DNA from: Nocardioides panacis | Lineage (GTDB): Bacteria; Actinomycetota; Actinomycetes; Propionibacteriales; Nocardioidaceae | DNA: 64,000 nucleotides | Reading direction: 5' to 3' | Assembly: GCF_019039255.1 (NCBI RefSeq) | Contig: NZ_CP077062.1 | Span: forward strand, 3,100,001 to 3,164,000 | Part shown: piece after piece, positions 35,592 through 43,410 of the stretch | How the letters are laid out: each line of letters opens with the position of its first letter | Numbering within the stretch: position 1 is the first letter of the stretch | Notes under the pieces: generated by a model | Databases searched by the model: none | Seen by the model: only the letters and a program-made list of their open reading frames with translations | Told to the model about the DNA's origin: nothing | Made by a program: the position numbers and the translations under genes

Positions 35592-37048
35592 GCACCCCCG
35601 CACTCCCCCAGAGCACGCCCGTGCCCGCCGGGCAGTTCCTCGACGACCTGTTCGGCGGGTTCTGGCCCGAGCAGTCCCTGCCGGCGCGGCCCCGGCACGT
35701 CACCGCGGCGCTGCTCGTCGGCCTGCTGGCCGCGCTCGTCCTGCCGTTCCGCGACCCGGGCCTCGGCAGCTTCCTGGTGCTGTCGGCCGTAGGCGGGGTC
35801 GTGGCGTCCGCGGACCGCCGGCTGCGGACGCCGTACCACCTGGGCGCGGCGACGCTGTGCACCCTGCTCGTCTCGACGCTGGTGGTCCGCGACGCGGAGT
35901 GGATCGTCGCGCTGTGCCTGCTGGCCGCCGGGGCCGTCGCGGTGGCGACGCTGACCGAGGGCCGCTCGCTGCCGGCGCTGCTGGTCTCGGGGCTCGCCGT
36001 GCCGTTGGCCGCGCTGCGCGGGCTGCCGTGGCTGGGCCGGTCGGTGACCGCCTCGCGGACGTCGAGGTCCTGGGCGCCCGCCCTGCGGACGGTGGCCGTC
36101 TCGGCGCTGCTCGTGCTGGTGTTCGGGCTGTTGTTCGCGTCCGCCGACGCCGTCTTCGCGCGGTGGGCGGGCGCCGTCGTGCCGGACGTCACCGGGCCGA
36201 CCCTGCTGCTCCGCACCGTCCTGACCGCGGTCGTGGCCGGCGGCACCCTCACCGGCGTGTACGTCGCCCTGAACCCGCCGCGGGTCGAGCACGTGGCGCT
36301 GCCGCCGGCGTCCCCGGTCACCCGGCCGTTCGAGTGGCTGGTGCCGGTCGGCGCCGTGGTCGTGCTGTTCGCGGTGTTCGTGGCCGCGCAGCTGACCGTG
36401 ATGTTCGGCGGGCACGGCTACCTGCGGCGGACCACCGGGCTGACCTACGCGGAGTACGTCCACCAGGGCTTTGGACAGCTCACCGTCGCCACGCTGCTGA
36501 CCCTGGCCGTCGTCGGCGTCGCGGCCCGCAAGGCGCCCCGGTCCAGCGCCCCGGAGCGGCTGCTGCTGCGCGCGGTGCTCGGCGCGCTGTGCCTGCTGAC
36601 GCTGGTGGTCGTCGCCTCCGCGCTCTACCGGATGCACGTCTACGAGGAGGCCTACGGATTCACCCGGTTGCGGCTCCTGGTCTCGGTGTTCGAGGGCTGG
36701 CTCGGGCTCGTCGTACTGATGGTGCTCGGCGCCGGCCTGCAGCTGCGGGGGCCGTGGGTGCCCCGCGCGGTGCTGCTGTCGGGAGCCGCGGCGCTGCTCG
36801 CCCTGGCGGCGCTGAACCCGGACGGGTACGTCGCGCGGCACAACCTGGACCGCTTCGCCGGGACCGGGAAGATCGACGCCGCGTACCTGGGCGGGCTGTC
36901 GGCCGACGCCGCGCCGGCGCTGCAGCGGGCCGGCTGCGTGACGGCGCTGCCGGTCGGCGACCACGACTGGCTGGAGTGGAACCTCGGCCGGGCCCGGGCC
37001 ACGTCGCCGCGCGGAGCACCGACGTCGCCGGGGTGCACGCTGCCCTGA
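35588..37048 (+). CDS. DUF4153/DUF4173-like polytopic membrane protein
   Basis: A 486-residue protein with about twelve hydrophobic segments. The C-terminal half has the segments GLTYAEYVHQGFGQLTVAT and YRMHVYEEAYGFTRLRLLV, which I associate with DUF4153/DUF4173 membrane proteins of actinobacteria. No biochemical role is established. ATG overlaps the kinase stop (ATGA), so it is the third gene of the two-component operon and may be an accessory or regulated target of the kinase. Confidence 0.8.
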   Translation: MSTPALPQSTPVPAGQFLDDLFGGFWPEQSLPARPRHVTAALLVGLLAALVLPFRDPGLGSFLVLSAVGGVVASADRRLRTPYHLGAATLCTLLVSTLVVRDAEWIVALCLLAAGAVAVATLTEGRSLPALLVSGLAVPLAALRGLPWLGRSVTASRTSRSWAPALRTVAVSALLVLVFGLLFASADAVFARWAGAVVPDVTGPTLLLRTVLTAVVAGGTLTGVYVALNPPRVEHVALPPASPVTRPFEWLVPVGAVVVLFAVFVAAQLTVMFGGHGYLRRTTGLTYAEYVHQGFGQLTVATLLTLAVVGVAARKAPRSSAPERLLLRAVLGALCLLTLVVVASALYRMHVYEEAYGFTRLRLLVSVFEGWLGLVVLMVLGAGLQLRGPWVPRAVLLSGAAALLALAALNPDGYVARHNLDRFAGTGKIDAAYLGGLSADAAPALQRAGCVTALPVGDHDWLEWNLGRARATSPRGAPTSPGCTLP

Positions 37049-37132
37049 CCAGCCGGAGCACCCCCCCGTTTGGCCGGGGTGGGGACCGGGCACGTCGGGA
37101 GGACACCACCGACGACGAACGGGAGATCCACC

Positions 37133-37456
37133 ATGAAGGGCAAGATCACGCTGCTGGTCGGCGGAGCAGTCGGCTACGTCCTCGGCTCGCGGGCCGGACG
37201 CCAGCGCTACGAGCAGATCAAGTCGCAGGCGCAGTCGTTCTGGACGAACCCGAAGGTGCAGGAGAAGGCCACCCAGGCCCAGGACTACGCCAAGGACAAG
37301 GCGCCGGTCGTCAAGGACAAGGCCGCCGGGGCCGCGGCCAGCGCCGCTTCCGCCACCAAGGAGGCCGCCGGCGCCGCGAAGGACAAGGTCTCCGGCGACT
37401 CGCAGGACACCAGCGCGGCCTACCCCACGTCGGCGAGCACCACCGGCACCGTCTGA
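37133..37456 (+). CDS. YtxH-like small membrane-associated protein
   Basis: A 107-residue protein with an N-terminal glycine-rich helix (LLVGGAVGYVLGSRAGRQRYEQI) and an Ala/Lys-rich low-complexity helical tail ([20 protein letters not shown]). This is the pattern of YtxH/gas-vesicle-like stress proteins; the function is not established. ATG 37133 has GGGAG about 8 nt upstream. It is followed 5 nt downstream by a 66-bp perfect palindrome. Confidence 0.75.
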   Translation: MKGKITLLVGGAVGYVLGSRAGRQRYEQIKSQAQSFWTNPKVQEKATQAQDYAKDKAPVVKDKAAGAAASAASATKEAAGAAKDKVSGDSQDTSAAYPTSASTTGTV

Positions 37457-37461
37457 CCCAC

Positions 37462-37527
37462 CCGCCGACCCGTCACTCGTGCAGCACAGACACGCGTGTC
37501 TGTGCTGCACGAGTGACGGGTCGGCGG
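37462..37527. terminator. 66-bp perfect palindrome between converging genes
   Basis: Two 33-bp arms with no spacer, centred between 37494 and 37495 (core GACACGCGTGTC). It fills the space between the YtxH-like stop (37456) and the NpdG-like stop (37530) and can act as terminator on both strands. A perfect palindrome of this length is unusual; see findings. Confidence 0.8.
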
Positions 37528-37529
37528 TG

Positions 37530-38189
37530 TCAGAGGCCGGAGATGCGGGTGCCGGAGCGGATCTTGTAGCGCTTGTTGATGCTGATCAGCACCGCGGTCC
37601 AGGGCTCGAGCTGCCGGGCGATCCGCAGCCGTCCGGCGTCGACGCCGTCGCGCGAGGTCACCGCGCGGGCGAGCTCGACCGCGACCGCCTTGGCCTCCGC
37701 GTCGTCCCCGCAGACCAGCACGTCCTCGTGGTCGAGGTACTCCGCGTCGCTCCACAGCGAGGGCGCGGAGACGTGGTGGAAGGCGCCGACCACCCGGGCG
37801 GACGGCACCAGCGCGGCGGCCGTCTCGGCGGCGCTGCCGCCGGGGACGTCCAGCCCGTAGGGGCCCTGCTTGTCGAACCCGAGCGGGTTGACGCAGGAGA
37901 TCACGGTCTTGCCGGCGAGCTGCCCGGCCAGCGAGGCGACCAGGTCGTCGTGGCCGTCGTACGGGACCGCGAGGACGACCACGTCGGCGCCCGCGGCCGC
38001 GTCGGCGTTGCCCAGGCCGCTCACCGAGCCGTCGGGCACCCGGGCCGCGATCTCGGCTGCCGCCTCGGCCGCCCGCTCGGCGGACCGGGAGCCGAGCACG
38101 ACCCGGTGGCCGTGCCGCGCCCAGCGGTAGGCGAGGCCCCTGCCCTGCGGACCGGTGCCGCCGATGACCGCGATGTCGTAGCTCGTCAC
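37530..38189 (-). CDS. npdG: NADPH-dependent F420 reductase-like protein (NpdG family)
   Basis: Would transfer hydride between NADPH and coenzyme F420. The 219-residue protein has the Rossmann loop IAVIGGTGPQGRGLAYRWA, the NADP-specific VLGSRS segment, VVLAVPYDGH, CVNPLGFD and AFHHVSAP, all characteristic of the family. The GTG at 38189 is preferred to GTG 38195 because GGGA lies 6 nt before it, whereas the earlier GTG directly abuts that site. It is divergent from an F420-dependent LLM enzyme, which would use the reduced cofactor. Confidence 0.88.
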   Translation of the reverse strand: MTSYDIAVIGGTGPQGRGLAYRWARHGHRVVLGSRSAERAAEAAAEIAARVPDGSVSGLGNADAAAGADVVVLAVPYDGHDDLVASLAGQLAGKTVISCVNPLGFDKQGPYGLDVPGGSAAETAAALVPSARVVGAFHHVSAPSLWSDAEYLDHEDVLVCGDDAEAKAVAVELARAVTSRDGVDAGRLRIARQLEPWTAVLISINKRYKIRSGTRISGL

Positions 38190-38207
38190 ACGCACTCCCT
38201 TGAAATC

Positions 38208-38226
38208 GTGACAGCGATACTGTCAC
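38208..38226. promoter_or_regulatory. Operator-like palindrome between the F420 reductase and LLM genes
   Basis: GTGACAG-CGATA-CTGTCAC: 7-bp perfect arms with a 5-nt centre, midway in the divergent promoter region. This resembles TetR-type operators. No TetR gene is adjacent. Confidence 0.6.
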
Positions 38227-38266
38227 GGTAGTACCCGTCCGCCGAGCCCAGATCACGAGGTCGCAG

Positions 38267-39307
38267 ATGAAGCTCTCCACCCAGCTGATGTACGCCGGCA
38301 ACCCGCGGGAGGCCGCCGACCAGGTCGCCGCCCTCGAGAAGTCCGGGCTGGACACCGTCTGGGTGGCCGAGGCCTACGGCTTCGACTCCCCCACGCTGAT
38401 GGGCTACCTCGCGGCGAAGACCGAGACCGTGGAGATCGGCTCGGCGATCCTCAACGTCTACTCGCGCACCCCCGGCGCCCTCGCCCAGACCGCCGCCGGC
38501 CTCGACAACGTCAGCGGCGGCCGCGCGATCCTGGGGCTCGGCGCGTCCGGCCCGCAGGTCATCGAGGGCTGGCACGGCCTGCCCTACGACAAGCCGCTGG
38601 GCCGCACCCGCGAGGTCGTCGACATCGTCCGGATGGCGCTGCGGCGCGAACGCCTCGTGCACGACGGCAAGATCTTCCACCTGCCGCTCCCCGAGGGCCA
38701 GGGCACCGGCCTCGGCAAGCCGCTGAAGATGCTCACCAAGCCGGAGCGGCCGAGCATCCCGGTGTACGTCGCGGCGCTCGGCCAGAAGAACGTCGAGGGC
38801 ACCGCGGAGTACGCCGACGGCTGGCTGCCCTTCCTCTACGCACCGGAGAAGGCGCACCTGGTGTGGGGCGACGCGCTCGCCGCCGGCGCCGCCAAGCGGC
38901 CCGACGACCTCGGTCCGCTCGAGGTGGTGGCCGGCGGCATGGTCTGCGTCGGCGACGACGTCAAGGGCATGCTCGACCTGGCCCGGCCGATGTTCGCGCT
39001 CTACATCGGCGGCATGGGCGCGAAGGGCAGGAACTTCTACAACACGCTGGCCTGCGAGTACGGCTTCGAGGCCGAGGCCGCCAAGATCCAGGAGCTCTAC
39101 CTCGGCGGCAACAAGCGCGACGCCGAGGCGGTCGTGCCGCTGGAGCTGCTCGAGATGGTGAACCTCGTCGGGCCCGCGTCCTACGTCCGCGAGCGGATCG
39201 CGGCGTTCCGCGAGTCCGGCGTGACGAACCTCCAGGTGATGCCGGTCCCCGCCGACGGCGGCGACCCGGCCGCCCTGGTGGCCCAGGTCAAGGAGTGGGT
39301 GGCCTGA
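38267..39307 (+). CDS. LLM-class F420-dependent oxidoreductase
   Basis: Luciferase-like TIM-barrel enzyme of 346 residues. It starts MKLSTQLMYAGNPREAADQ and shows the family segments LDTVWVAEAYGFDSPTLMGYLAAKT, IGSAILNVYSRTPGALAQTA, GLGASGPQVIEGWHG and IPVYVAALGQKNVEGTAEYADGWLP. Members use reduced F420 to reduce or F420 to oxidise small substrates. Here the next gene is an acyl-CoA dehydrogenase (one-base overlap), suggesting work on an acyl-CoA or lipid-like substrate. ATG start with GAGG upstream. Confidence 0.9.
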   Translation: MKLSTQLMYAGNPREAADQVAALEKSGLDTVWVAEAYGFDSPTLMGYLAAKTETVEIGSAILNVYSRTPGALAQTAAGLDNVSGGRAILGLGASGPQVIEGWHGLPYDKPLGRTREVVDIVRMALRRERLVHDGKIFHLPLPEGQGTGLGKPLKMLTKPERPSIPVYVAALGQKNVEGTAEYADGWLPFLYAPEKAHLVWGDALAAGAAKRPDDLGPLEVVAGGMVCVGDDVKGMLDLARPMFALYIGGMGAKGRNFYNTLACEYGFEAEAAKIQELYLGGNKRDAEAVVPLELLEMVNLVGPASYVRERIAAFRESGVTNLQVMPVPADGGDPAALVAQVKEWVA

Positions 39308-40464
39308 TGGCCCGCCGCGACCTGCTCGACGAGGAGCACGAGGCGTTCCGCCGTACCGTCCGGTCGTTCCTGGACAAGGAGGTCGTCCCGAACCACCCCC
39401 AGTGGGAGGCCGACGGCCAGGTCAGCCGGGAGGTGTGGACCCGCGCCGGCGCCCAGGGGCTGCTCTGCTTCGACGTCGCCGAGGAGTACGGCGGCCCGGG
39501 CGTCCGGGACTTCCGCTACAACCTGGTGCTCGCCGAGGAGATGACCAAGGCCGGGGCGAGCGGACCGGGGTTCTCGGTGCACACCGACATCATCGTGCCG
39601 TACCTCAGCAGCCTCGGGACCGACGAGCAGAAGCGTCGCTGGCTGCCCGGCTGCGTCAGCGGCGAGACGATCACCGCGATCGCGATGACCGAGCCCGGGG
39701 CCGGCAGCGACCTGCAGGGCATCCGGACCAGCGCGGTCGACAAGGGCGACCACTACGTCCTGAACGGCTCCAAGACGTTCATCAGCAACGGCGCGATGGC
39801 CGACCTGGTGATCGTGGTGGCCCGCACCGACACCACCACCGACGGCGGCCTCGGCCACAAGGGCATCTCGCTGGTCGTGGTCGAGGCCGGGATGGCGGGC
39901 TTCGAGCGCGGCCGCCGCCTCGACAAGGTCGGGCTGCACGCCCAGGACACCTCCGAGCTGTTCTTCGACGACGTCGTGGTGCCCAAGGAGAACCTGCTCG
40001 GCGAGGAGGGCAGCGGTTTCGTGTCGCTGATGAACAACCTCCCCCAGGAGCGGCTGTCCATCGCGATGATGGCCGCCGCCGCGTGCGAGGCGGTGCTCGA
40101 CATGTGCCTGGCCTACGCCCAGGAGCGGGAGGCGTTCGGCCGGCCGATCGGGAAGTTCCAGAACACCCGGTTCACCATCGCCGAGATGGCCACCGAGGCA
40201 CACATCGCCCGGGTGTTCGTCGACGACTGCGTCAAGCGGCACAACGCCGGCGAGCTCGACGCCAAGCTGGCGTCGATGGCGAAGTGGTGGACCACCGAGC
40301 TGCAGAAGAAGATCGTGGACGCCGGGGTGCAGGTGTTCGGCGGCTACGGCTACATGACGGAGTACCCGATCGCGAAGGCGTTCCTGGACAGCCGGGTGCA
40401 GACGATCTACGGCGGCACCACCGAGATCCAGAAAGAGATCATCGGCCGCTCCCTCGGCCTCTGA
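39307..40464 (+). CDS. Acyl-CoA dehydrogenase
   Basis: FAD enzyme introducing an alpha-beta double bond into acyl-CoA. The 385-residue protein has the three-domain layout with the FAD/substrate motif IAMTEPGAGSDLQGI, the middle beta domain NGSKTFISNG, and the C-terminal helices with QVFGGYGYMTEYPIAKAFLD and YGGTTEIQKEIIGRSLGL. The start ATG overlaps the stop of the LLM gene (TGATG), which makes them one operon. Chain-length specificity cannot be read here. Confidence 0.92.
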   Translation: MARRDLLDEEHEAFRRTVRSFLDKEVVPNHPQWEADGQVSREVWTRAGAQGLLCFDVAEEYGGPGVRDFRYNLVLAEEMTKAGASGPGFSVHTDIIVPYLSSLGTDEQKRRWLPGCVSGETITAIAMTEPGAGSDLQGIRTSAVDKGDHYVLNGSKTFISNGAMADLVIVVARTDTTTDGGLGHKGISLVVVEAGMAGFERGRRLDKVGLHAQDTSELFFDDVVVPKENLLGEEGSGFVSLMNNLPQERLSIAMMAAAACEAVLDMCLAYAQEREAFGRPIGKFQNTRFTIAEMATEAHIARVFVDDCVKRHNAGELDAKLASMAKWWTTELQKKIVDAGVQVFGGYGYMTEYPIAKAFLDSRVQTIYGGTTEIQKEIIGRSLGL

Positions 40465-40479
40465 CCCCTGGCGACCACC

Positions 40480-40485
40480 TAGACT
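40480..40485 (+). promoter_or_regulatory. Leaderless-type -10 element of the small secreted protein gene
   Basis: TAGACT followed by 6 nt (CGGCGG) and ATG 40492, located 16 nt after the acyl-CoA dehydrogenase stop. Confidence 0.45.
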
Positions 40486-40491
40486 CGGCGG

Positions 40492-40839
40492 ATGCAGCGG
40501 GCCGGGCACCACGTCGTCCGGAGCGCCGTCCTCGCGGCGCTCTCGGCGCTGCTGCTGGTGCTCGCCGGCCCGTTCGCCGGTGCCCAGCCCCACCTCCCCG
40601 CCCGCACGGCCGGTCCCGGGGTGCACCGCACCACCGGCGTCGACCCCGGCCCGGCCACGGCCCCGCAGGCCCACCGGTCGGGCCACCTGCAGCGTCCCGA
40701 CGGGTCCGCGCCGGCCCTGGTCCCGGACCGGGCAGGCTCGCCCCGTCCGACGTACGCGACCCGCGCCGGCTCCGCGCGGACCGAGCCCGTCCGGGCGACC
40801 ACCCGTGCCACGGTGCACGGGCGTGCACCTCCGGCCTGA
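40492..40839 (+). CDS. Small secreted Pro/Arg/Thr-rich protein of unknown function
   Basis: A 115-residue protein with a clear signal peptide (about residues 1-31: basic start, Leu/Ala core, cleavage near AGA-QP). The mature part is low-complexity, rich in Pro, Ala, Arg, His and Thr, with no Cys and no recognised domain. It is preceded by a good -10 hexamer and followed 85 nt later by the SecDF gene. The low-complexity tail makes me less sure it is a real gene. Confidence 0.5.
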   Translation: MQRAGHHVVRSAVLAALSALLLVLAGPFAGAQPHLPARTAGPGVHRTTGVDPGPATAPQAHRSGHLQRPDGSAPALVPDRAGSPRPTYATRAGSARTEPVRATTRATVHGRAPPA

Positions 40840-40923
40840 CGGAACCCCCACCCGTCCGTCCGGCCCCCGTCGCCGCGCTCTCCCGAGACCCCTGCGCGGG
40901 GCCACTCCTCCTGTGGAGCCCGC

Positions 40924-43236
40924 ATGCCCGCCTCGCCGTCCCCTGCCCGCCCCCGCTCCCGCGCGCCGCTGTGGCGCGCCGCCGCCTCGTTCGTGGTGAT
41001 CGGGCTCGCCCTGCTCGCCGCCCTGTCCCTGTCCCCCCGGCTCGGCCTCGACCTCGAGGGCGGCACCCAGATCGTCCTGGAGACCCAGGACAGCGCGCGG
41101 GTCGCCGCCGACCGCGAGTCCACCGACCGGGCGCTGGAGGTGCTCCGCGGCCGGGTCGACGCGCTCGGGGTGGCCGAGCCGACCCTGGCGCGGGCCGGCG
41201 AGCGGCGGATCATCGTCGAGCTGCCCGGCGTGCAGGACCCCCGCGAGGCGGCCCGGGTGATCGGGCGCACCGCCCAGCTCGGCTTCCACGTCGTGCGCGG
41301 ACCGGCCCAGCCCGGCACCGAGGCGCCTGCCGGCACCACCCGGGTCCGCGACGAGGACGGCCAGCCGATCCTGGTCGGGCCGCTGGTCCTCGACGGCAAC
41401 GGCGTCAAGGACGCGAGCGCCGAGCTGCCGCAGGACGGCGTCGGCTCCTGGGTGGTCTCGGTGGCGTTCAACCGGTCCGGTACGCCGGAGTGGCGCGACC
41501 TGGTGGACCGGGCCTGCCGGACGCCGCAGGGCAACCAGCGGATCGCGATCCTGCTCGACCGGGAGGTGATCTCCTCCCCCGCGGTGCAGCCCGAGCTGTG
41601 CTCGGGCGCGGGCGCCGCCACCCAGATCACCGGCCAGTTCACCCAGCGCAGCGCCGACGACCTGGCGATCCTGATCAAGGGCGGTGCGCTGCCGGTGCCC
41701 GTCGAGGTGATCGAGCAGCGCACCGTGGGCGCCACGCTGGGTGACGCCGCGATCGACGCGTCCCTGGAGGCCGGGATCATCGGCATCGCCCTGACCGGGC
41801 TGTTCATCGTGCTCGTCTACCGGCTGATGGGGCTGATGGCGACGGTCGCGCTGGCGGCGTACGCCCTGGTCTCCTACGGGCTGCTGGTCTGGCTGGGTGC
41901 GACGCTGACGCTGCCCGGGCTGGCCGGCTTCGTGCTGGCGATCGGGCTGGCGATCGACGCGAACGTGCTGGTCTTCGAGCGGGCCCGGGAGGAGTACGCC
42001 GCGCGCCGGGGCGAGGGCCTGGCCGCGGCCGTCGACACCGGCTACCGCAAGGCCTGGTCCGCGATCCTGGACTCCAACGTGACCACGCTGCTCGCGGCCG
42101 GGCTGCTGTTCTTCTTCGCCTCGGGCCCGGTCAAGGGCTTCGGGGTGACGCTGTCCATCGGCGTGGTGGCCTCGATGGTCTCCGCGCTGGTCATCGCGCG
42201 GGTGCTCACCGACTGGGCCGTCCGGCGCTCGTTCGCCACCCCGGCACTGTCCGGGATCGGCGGCACCGGCCGGCTGCGCACCTGGCTGGTCGAGAGGGGC
42301 CCGTTCCTGATGCGCCGCGCGGGTGCGTGGATCGGGGTGGCGGTAGCCGTCGCCGTGGTGGCGGTCGGCGGCATCGTCGTACGCGGCCTGGACCTGGGCG
42401 TGGAGTTCACCGGCGGGCGACTGCTGGAGTTCTCCACCGGTCAGGACGTCGGGGTGGAGCAGGCGCGCACCGCGGTCGCGGACGCGGGCTTCCCGGGCGC
42501 CGTCGTGCAGACGTCGTCGGGGACCGGCGACGCGGACAACATCACCGTGCGCACCGGCCAGATCAGCAACGACGAGGCCGTCGGGATCGAGGAGTCGCTG
42601 GCCAGGACCGCCGGGGAGGTGACCAAGGAGCGCGACGAGCTGATCGGCCCCACCCTCGGGCAGGAGCTGCGGACCAAGGCCCTGGTCGCGTTCGCGATCG
42701 CAGTCGGCGCGCAGATGGCCTACCTCGCGTTCCGGTTCCGCTGGACGTACGCCGCGGCCGCCGTGCTCTCGATGACCCACGTGGTGCTGACCGTCGTCGG
42801 CGTCTTCGCGTGGCTCGGGAAACCGGTCGACGGGGTGTTCCTGGCGGCCGTGCTGTCGATCATCGGGCTGGCGGTCAACGACACGATCGTGGTGTTCGAC
42901 CGGATCCGGGAACGCACCCGCGGCGGCGAGGGACGGCTGCGCGAGACCGTCAACGAGGCGATCCTGCAGACGATCCCGCGCACGCTGAACACCGGCCTGG
43001 GCGCGATGTTCATCCTGGCCACGCTGGCGGTCCTGGGCGGCGACTCGCTCCAGGACTTCGCGGTGGCCCTGCTGCTCGGCCTGACGGTGGGGATCTACTC
43101 CACGATCTTCACCGCGGCGCCGCTGGCGATCTGGGCGGAGGAGCGGTGGCCGCCGGTGGCCCGGTCGGCCCGGCAGCGGACGGTCGACCCCTACGCCGAC
43201 ATCCCGGCCGCGGGACGGGAGAGCGGGTCGCTGTAG
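40924..43236 (+). CDS. SecDF fused protein-export subunit
   Basis: Proton-driven accessory of the Sec translocase, normally SecD and SecF as two genes in actinobacteria. Here 770 residues contain both: a SecD half (helix about 17-35, LGLDLEGGTQIVLE, the P1 region, then IDASLEAGIIGI and five helices with GLAIDANVLVFERAREE), followed by a SecF half (helix about 465-485, LGLDLGVEFTGGRLLEF, then IGLAVNDTIVVFDRIRERTR and the last helices). The conserved Asp in AIDANVLVFER and the Asp in VNDTIVVFDR, both needed for proton use, are present. No yajC, ruvB or apt neighbours, so this is likely a second copy beside the housekeeping secD-secF. Confidence 0.9.
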   Translation: MPASPSPARPRSRAPLWRAAASFVVIGLALLAALSLSPRLGLDLEGGTQIVLETQDSARVAADRESTDRALEVLRGRVDALGVAEPTLARAGERRIIVELPGVQDPREAARVIGRTAQLGFHVVRGPAQPGTEAPAGTTRVRDEDGQPILVGPLVLDGNGVKDASAELPQDGVGSWVVSVAFNRSGTPEWRDLVDRACRTPQGNQRIAILLDREVISSPAVQPELCSGAGAATQITGQFTQRSADDLAILIKGGALPVPVEVIEQRTVGATLGDAAIDASLEAGIIGIALTGLFIVLVYRLMGLMATVALAAYALVSYGLLVWLGATLTLPGLAGFVLAIGLAIDANVLVFERAREEYAARRGEGLAAAVDTGYRKAWSAILDSNVTTLLAAGLLFFFASGPVKGFGVTLSIGVVASMVSALVIARVLTDWAVRRSFATPALSGIGGTGRLRTWLVERGPFLMRRAGAWIGVAVAVAVVAVGGIVVRGLDLGVEFTGGRLLEFSTGQDVGVEQARTAVADAGFPGAVVQTSSGTGDADNITVRTGQISNDEAVGIEESLARTAGEVTKERDELIGPTLGQELRTKALVAFAIAVGAQMAYLAFRFRWTYAAAAVLSMTHVVLTVVGVFAWLGKPVDGVFLAAVLSIIGLAVNDTIVVFDRIRERTRGGEGRLRETVNEAILQTIPRTLNTGLGAMFILATLAVLGGDSLQDFAVALLLGLTVGIYSTIFTAAPLAIWAEERWPPVARSARQRTVDPYADIPAAGRESGSL

Positions 43237-43363
43237 CGGTCTCCGGGGGTCGGCTGCTGGTGGATCTGCCTGCCGTTCGCGGGGCAGCGCGCCGGGTGAC
43301 CCGCGTTCGATGAGGGCCAGGTTTCGTCAACAGGCGCTGGGGATCCGGGGTTCTCCCCAGGCC

Positions 43364-43383
43364 GCTCGCTCGTTCGAGCGAGC
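43364..43383. promoter_or_regulatory. Palindrome upstream of the DUF222-HNH gene
   Basis: GCTCGCTCG-TT-CGAGCGAGC, 9-bp perfect arms, ending 15 nt before the -10 box at 43399. It covers the place of the -35 box, so it is a likely operator or activator site. Confidence 0.55.
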
Positions 43384-43398
43384 ACTGCTTCGGGCTCC

Positions 43399-43404
43399 TA
43401 GCGT
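43399..43404 (+). promoter_or_regulatory. Leaderless-type -10 element of the DUF222-HNH gene
   Basis: TAGCGT, 6 nt before ATG 43411. Confidence 0.48.
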
Positions 43405-43410
43405 GGGTGC

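Noticed and set aside
39181-42780. A 1199-residue minus-strand open frame opposite the acyl-CoA dehydrogenase and secDF
   Set aside because: Composition is His/Gly/Arg/Val-rich with no domain; it is the mirror of strongly conserved plus-strand genes in GC-rich DNA.
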